Assembly (NCBI RefSeq): GCF_938045225.1
Contig: NZ_CALINL010000153.1
Coordinates: 1 to 25,665 of the forward strand
Direction: 5' to 3'
Length of the DNA: 25,665 bases
Source: an uncultured Campylobacter sp.
GTDB lineage: Bacteria > Campylobacterota > Campylobacteria > Campylobacterales > Campylobacteraceae
Shown here: positions 22,670 through 25,665 of the stretch, piece by piece
Position numbering within the stretch: the first letter of the stretch is position 1
Layout of the letters: the number at the start of each line of letters is the position of its first letter
The notes under the pieces: generated by a model
Databases searched by the model: none
Seen by the model: the letters and a program-made list of their open reading frames with translations, nothing else
Told to the model about the DNA's origin: nothing
Program-made: the position numbers and the translations under genes

Positions 22670-24901
22670 TTATTCACCAGGCTTTATCTTCGGCTCTCTC
22701 CACGGTAGCTCATGAAACGCCGCCACGAAGTAGCTAGGCTTCGAGCCGCTATAAACGGTCGCGATACTAAGCTGCTCGAGATAAATTTCACCGCTTTTAC
22801 GCTTGTTGTAAATTTTACCGCTATAAAAACCGTTTTTTAGCAAGATTTTCCACATATTTTCATAAAATTTATCATCATGCACGCCAGATCTTAGTAAATT
22901 TGACGGCTTGCCGATAGCTTCTTCTTTGGAATAGCCGCTTATCCTGCAAAAAGCTTCATTTGCATCCAAAAAAACTCCGTCTAGTCCGACTACGGCAACA
23001 GCCTCGCAAGAGTTTGCAAACAGATTTAAAATCGTGTTTTTGTACTCGTCGTCTTTCGAGTCGTTTAGTCGCATCGCTTCGGCGCTTGTTTTTGCGGTCA
23101 AATTTGCCGCCAGCTTGCTATCGATAAAGTATCCTATCACCTCATCCACGGTTTTGCCGTCTTTTGAAATAAATTTAATAAAGACGCTACAGTTTATAAC
23201 CTCTAAATTTTTCCTTATCAGCCTGCAAGCTTGTAGAGATTCGTTCTCCTTTTTTAACAAAACGGCGTTAAATAAACTAAATTTAATATTAAACTCATTG
23301 GTAAGCCTATACAGATCGTCGGGGTGGATAATATTTTTAAACTCGAATTCATTTGAGAATATCTCGCTTTTTTTGTATCCCAAAGCGCTTTCTATATTAT
23401 CAGAGACGCTTGAAATCTCGCCAATAAAACGGTCCTTCCAAACCACGCTAAACATAGGCGAATTGGCATCTATCTCGCTTTGTTTTTGCGCGTTTTTCTT
23501 GAGGGCGTTACTCTTTGTAACGTCTTTAATAACGCAAAAGCCTATCTTTTCGCCGCCGGGTAACTCATAATTTTGCTTTCGGATACTCACCTGCTTTACT
23601 TCGCCGCTAGCGACAAAATGAGTCATTTCATAAATTTGAGCTTCGCCGTCTTGCTGTATCGTCATATCAGTTAAATTTGACGCGTTTAACTCGGCTAGGT
23701 TTTTATTTTTTATCTCTTCATAACTAAGCCCGTAAAACTCGCATGCCTTTGTACTAGCTTCAATGATTTTGCCGCTTTTTGCATCTATGAGCAGCATTAC
23801 AAACGGCCCTTTTTCAAACAAAAATCCAAATTTACGCGAATAATCCTCAAAATTCATCTTTTTTTGGACGAAATCGTCGTGAAATTTGACGATTTCATTC
23901 AGTATCTGCTCAAATTCCTTTATAGATCCGAAATTTGCATATGCTTTGATTTCCTCGCCGCGCCCGGCCTTGGCTAGTATATTTCTTATAGATAAAATAG
24001 GTTTTATTATAGAGTTTTTGGCAAAATTAATGTAATAAATAGTAAAATATGCGCCTGCGGCTAAAAATGCGGCGCATATTAGCAAAAATAGTAAATTTTC
24101 TTTTAAGAATTTATCAATGGGATAGCTTGAAACTACGGCCAACCCGATCTCAGGAATGCTTTGAATATAATAAATTACGCTATTTGGCGAGCCTAGATTT
24201 GCAAATTTTACTTCGCTCTTTTCCAAGTAATCTGCATCAACACTATAAAGATCAAAAATATTTTTGCGCCCCAAAACCAACTCGGCATTCTGATGAAAGA
24301 CTATTTTGCCGCCTTTGTCTATAGCAAACGAGCTTATACCAAGCTCCTCGTAACCGCGCGCAAACTCCTCGTAAATCGCCGTAAAATGCACGAGAGCGGC
24401 TATGGTTTTACCGTTTTTCATTTTTTTTGCGACAAATCTTGACGGTACATCGCTTTTATCAAATATAAACTCGGATCTAGAAGTTTTACCGTCAAGCTCA
24501 TTATTCCATGGCTTTGAAAGAAAAAAAGCAAAATATTTGTCGCGTAAATTTTTATCGCTAGCAAACTCTATCTCGCCGCGCTCGTTTGCAATAAAAAAAG
24601 CCTTGTATTCGTTGTTGTTTTTAACGGCAAAGTCAAAAATAGCTTTTGCGTCAAAATCCGGAGCTTCAATATATTTTTCAATGAGTTTTAGCTCATTATC
24701 AATATTTGCGGCCCGCTCTTTGATGAAAATTTTAAAGTTAGAATTCGCTACATAAATATCCTCTTTTATACCTTCAAATTTCAAATTTAGTCCAAAGCCG
24801 GCCGCGCAAATCAAAGAAAGAGCAGTTACAAAAAATACCGCATATACTTTGCCTAAAACAGCGCGCGTGAGAGAATTTTTAGAGGCAGACAACTTAGCCA
24901 A
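22670..24901 (-). CDS. Cache and multi-PAS membrane sensor without output domain
   Basis: 743 residues, probable TTG start at 24901 with AAGG seven bases upstream. The N-terminal helix (about 19-38) is followed by an extracytoplasmic dCache-type domain (about 45-270, ending SIPEIGLAVVSSYPIDKF), a second helix (about 274-296) and a HAMP-like linker (IIKPILSIRNILAKAGRGEE). Three cytoplasmic PAS domains follow: around IIEASTKACEFYGLSYEEI, around ISSVSDNIESALGYKKSEIF and around GVFLDANEAFCRISGYSKEE. The protein stops right after the third PAS (SYFVAAFHELPWREPKIKPG), where related proteins continue into a GGDEF, kinase or methyl-accepting domain. No such domain is visible here. It may signal through a partner or be a truncated cyclase/kinase. 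It lies 17 bases upstream of hisZ and downstream of selC. Confidence 0.8.
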   Translation of the reverse strand: MAKLSASKNSLTRAVLGKVYAVFFVTALSLICAAGFGLNLKFEGIKEDIYVANSNFKIFIKERAANIDNELKLIEKYIEAPDFDAKAIFDFAVKNNNEYKAFFIANERGEIEFASDKNLRDKYFAFFLSKPWNNELDGKTSRSEFIFDKSDVPSRFVAKKMKNGKTIAALVHFTAIYEEFARGYEELGISSFAIDKGGKIVFHQNAELVLGRKNIFDLYSVDADYLEKSEVKFANLGSPNSVIYYIQSIPEIGLAVVSSYPIDKFLKENLLFLLICAAFLAAGAYFTIYYINFAKNSIIKPILSIRNILAKAGRGEEIKAYANFGSIKEFEQILNEIVKFHDDFVQKKMNFEDYSRKFGFLFEKGPFVMLLIDAKSGKIIEASTKACEFYGLSYEEIKNKNLAELNASNLTDMTIQQDGEAQIYEMTHFVASGEVKQVSIRKQNYELPGGEKIGFCVIKDVTKSNALKKNAQKQSEIDANSPMFSVVWKDRFIGEISSVSDNIESALGYKKSEIFSNEFEFKNIIHPDDLYRLTNEFNIKFSLFNAVLLKKENESLQACRLIRKNLEVINCSVFIKFISKDGKTVDEVIGYFIDSKLAANLTAKTSAEAMRLNDSKDDEYKNTILNLFANSCEAVAVVGLDGVFLDANEAFCRISGYSKEEAIGKPSNLLRSGVHDDKFYENMWKILLKNGFYSGKIYNKRKSGEIYLEQLSIATVYSGSKPSYFVAAFHELPWREPKIKPGE

Positions 24902-24936
24902 AGAAAAACCTTAAATTAATTTAATATAAACGGCTT

Positions 24937-24942
24937 ATTGTA
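24937..24942 (-). promoter_or_regulatory. Candidate minus-10 box for the PAS sensor gene
   Basis: TACAAT on the minus strand (24942-24937), about 36 bases before the TTG start codon, in the gap after selC. Minus-35 is not clear. Read-through from selC is the alternative. Confidence 0.35.
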
Positions 24943-24982
24943 GCTGAATTTTGCTTGTTTTAAGATAATAAATTTAGAAGTT

Positions 24983-25080
24983 TGGCGAGAGGATGAGAGA
25001 ATCGAACTCCCCGCGAAGCGGTCAACCGCCCCGCCATCGGATTTGAAGTCCGCGAGCGCCACCAGATCGCTTTATCCTCC
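24983..25080 (-). tRNA. selC: Selenocysteine tRNA, anticodon TCA
   Basis: The minus strand begins GGAGGATAAAGCG and ends TCTCGCCA with encoded CCA. The anticodon loop is CTTCAAA with TCA, which reads UGA. The long variable arm can form a nine-pair stem including two G-U pairs around a TTGA loop, and the T arm is GGGAG-TTCGATT-CTCTC. Total length near 98 and eight bases between T arm and discriminator G fit bacterial tRNA-Sec. Two spots are irregular. The 3' acceptor strand ATCCTCTC pairs with the 5' side only if one U is bulged or the outer pair is C-C. The D stem also needs a bulged A. It is preceded by TATAAT. selA and selB are not in the window. Confidence 0.88.
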
Positions 25081-25102
25081 GCGTCTTTAGATGATGAGCG
25101 CG

Positions 25103-25135
25103 ATTATAGCCAAATTTATATAAATTTTAGTTTGA
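25103..25135 (-). promoter_or_regulatory. Promoter of selC
   Basis: A perfect TATAAT lies at 25108-25103 on the minus strand in the context TTTGGCTATAATCGCG, about 22 bases before the mature tRNA 5' end. The minus-35 region is AT-rich (TTTATATAAATTT) rather than consensus, as usual in Campylobacter. Confidence 0.65.
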
Positions 25136-25172
25136 TTTCTATAGTATTTGGAGAAAATTTTATGGGTCGGCG

Positions 25173-25665
25173 ATGAAAAAGCTATTTGCGCGATTTTTTT
25201 TAAAAAACATCCTCATTTTTTCGCCGATTTTTTTCCTCGGCGGTTGTCTTGAGCTCTTTACGACCGTGACGCCGCTAACGGGCATAAACGTCTACGACGC
25301 CTACCAGATCAGCAAAGACGAGCGCGGTATCTATTCGATAACGAAAGATAAATTTATAAAAACGAAAATCCAGACTAAAATTTTAGCCTCAAGCGGGCTT
25401 AGCAACCTAAACGTGGACGTCGAGAGCTTTTACGGCGACGTGTATCTCATCGGCGTGGTGCCTGACGCCGAGCATAAAACCAAGCTCGTAGAGCTAGCCA
25501 AAAACACCGACGGCGTGAGTAAAATTTACACGTATATTCGCCTTCCTAGCGACGGCGGCGAATGCGAAAGCAACCTCGCCATAATGCTAAAACTAAAAAA
25601 TAGCTTTTTTAAAGATAGCATAATCAGCGGCACAAGCGTGAGAGTAAGCGTAGTGCAATGCAACG
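25173..25665 (+). CDS. BON-domain outer membrane lipoprotein, partial (runs off the window)
   Basis: The only clear plus-strand gene; the first 164 codons are visible and no stop is reached. The lipoprotein signal peptide MKKLFARFFLKNILIFSPIF ends in the lipobox FLGGC at residues 22-26. A BON domain follows, with ERGIYSITKDKFIKTKIQT, NLNVDVESFYGDVYLIGVV and KLVELAKNTDGVSKIYTYI. BON lipoproteins of the DolP/OsmY type sit on the periplasmic side of the outer membrane and support envelope integrity. The start at 25173 overlaps the stop of a four-codon frame (ATG at 25162) that has the better-placed ribosome site TTTGGAG, so translation may be coupled. A TATAGT box is at 25140-25145. It is divergent from selC. 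Confidence 0.75.
   Translation, partial: MKKLFARFFLKNILIFSPIFFLGGCLELFTTVTPLTGINVYDAYQISKDERGIYSITKDKFIKTKIQTKILASSGLSNLNVDVESFYGDVYLIGVVPDAEHKTKLVELAKNTDGVSKIYTYIRLPSDGGECESNLAIMLKLKNSFFKDSIISGTSVRVSVVQCN

Noticed and set aside
24983..25080. Presence of selC suggested looking for in-frame UGA (selenocysteine) codons in nearby genes.
   Set aside because: No TGA in the window interrupts a recognisable protein domain; the genes that end in TGA end at normal family boundaries.
1..25665. Search by eye for CRISPR arrays, insertion sequences, phage genes, restriction-modification, toxin-antitoxin or secretion-effector genes.
   Set aside because: None seen; gene content and order match conserved Campylobacter chromosome.

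Overview
The window looks like chromosomal DNA of a Campylobacter from the higher-GC oral group (C. showae / C. rectus / C. curvus type). This is inferred from four things: protein sequences of campylobacterial type; a gene order that, as far as I recall, matches C. jejuni Cj1477c to Cj1499c (HAD phosphatase, cadF, rpsI, rplM, addA, addB, the ccoNOQP region, a two-component pair, carA, DUF507, a motE/fliJ pair, purA); a GC content well above that of C. jejuni; and a striking excess of the hexamer AAATTT. I could not search any database, so species and locus-tag equivalences are from memory.

Layout. Every gene except the last is on the minus strand, so transcription runs right to left. From the right edge: a plus-strand BON-domain lipoprotein gene cut by the window end (25173 onward); a minus-strand selenocysteine tRNA gene selC (about 24983-25080) with a good promoter; a Cache/PAS membrane sensor with no output domain (22670-24901); a purine/histidine/flagellar group of hisZ-like, purA, fliJ-like and motE-like genes (19480-22652); a 296-bp spacer packed with AAATTT motifs; DUF507 and carA (17517-19183); a SafE/DsbD-like membrane protein, a soluble Aer-type PAS histidine kinase and an OmpR-type regulator (14855-17410); the cbb3 oxidase operon ccoN-ccoO-ccoQ-ccoP-DUF4006 plus an unlisted 33-residue membrane protein (11216-14759) closed by a terminator; a TPM-like membrane protein and FixH/CcoH (9915-11109); the recombination nuclease pair addB-addA (4482-9856); rplM-rpsI (3586-4406); cadF (2443-3441); a broken mscS (1601-2422); an AT-rich decayed-looking spacer (809-1600); and a phosphoglycolate-phosphatase-like gene (143-808).

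How the genes work together. The centre of the window is respiratory: the microaerobic cbb3 oxidase, its assembly factor CcoH, a membrane protein of a family linked to oxidase biogenesis, and a cytoplasmic kinase/regulator pair whose PAS domain resembles the redox sensor Aer. A 16-bp tandem repeat sits just upstream of ccoN and is a plausible operator. The other genes are mostly housekeeping (ribosomal proteins, nucleotide and amino acid synthesis, DNA repair, flagellar stator/export accessory proteins).

The region is mostly conserved core. I found no mobile element, CRISPR array or obvious new defence or biosynthetic system. The items most worth a second look are the redox-sensor/cco arrangement with its tandem repeat, the 33-aa protein, the irregular selC, the AAATTT motif density, the 23-bp direct repeat around the phosphatase gene, and the doubly frameshifted mscS.
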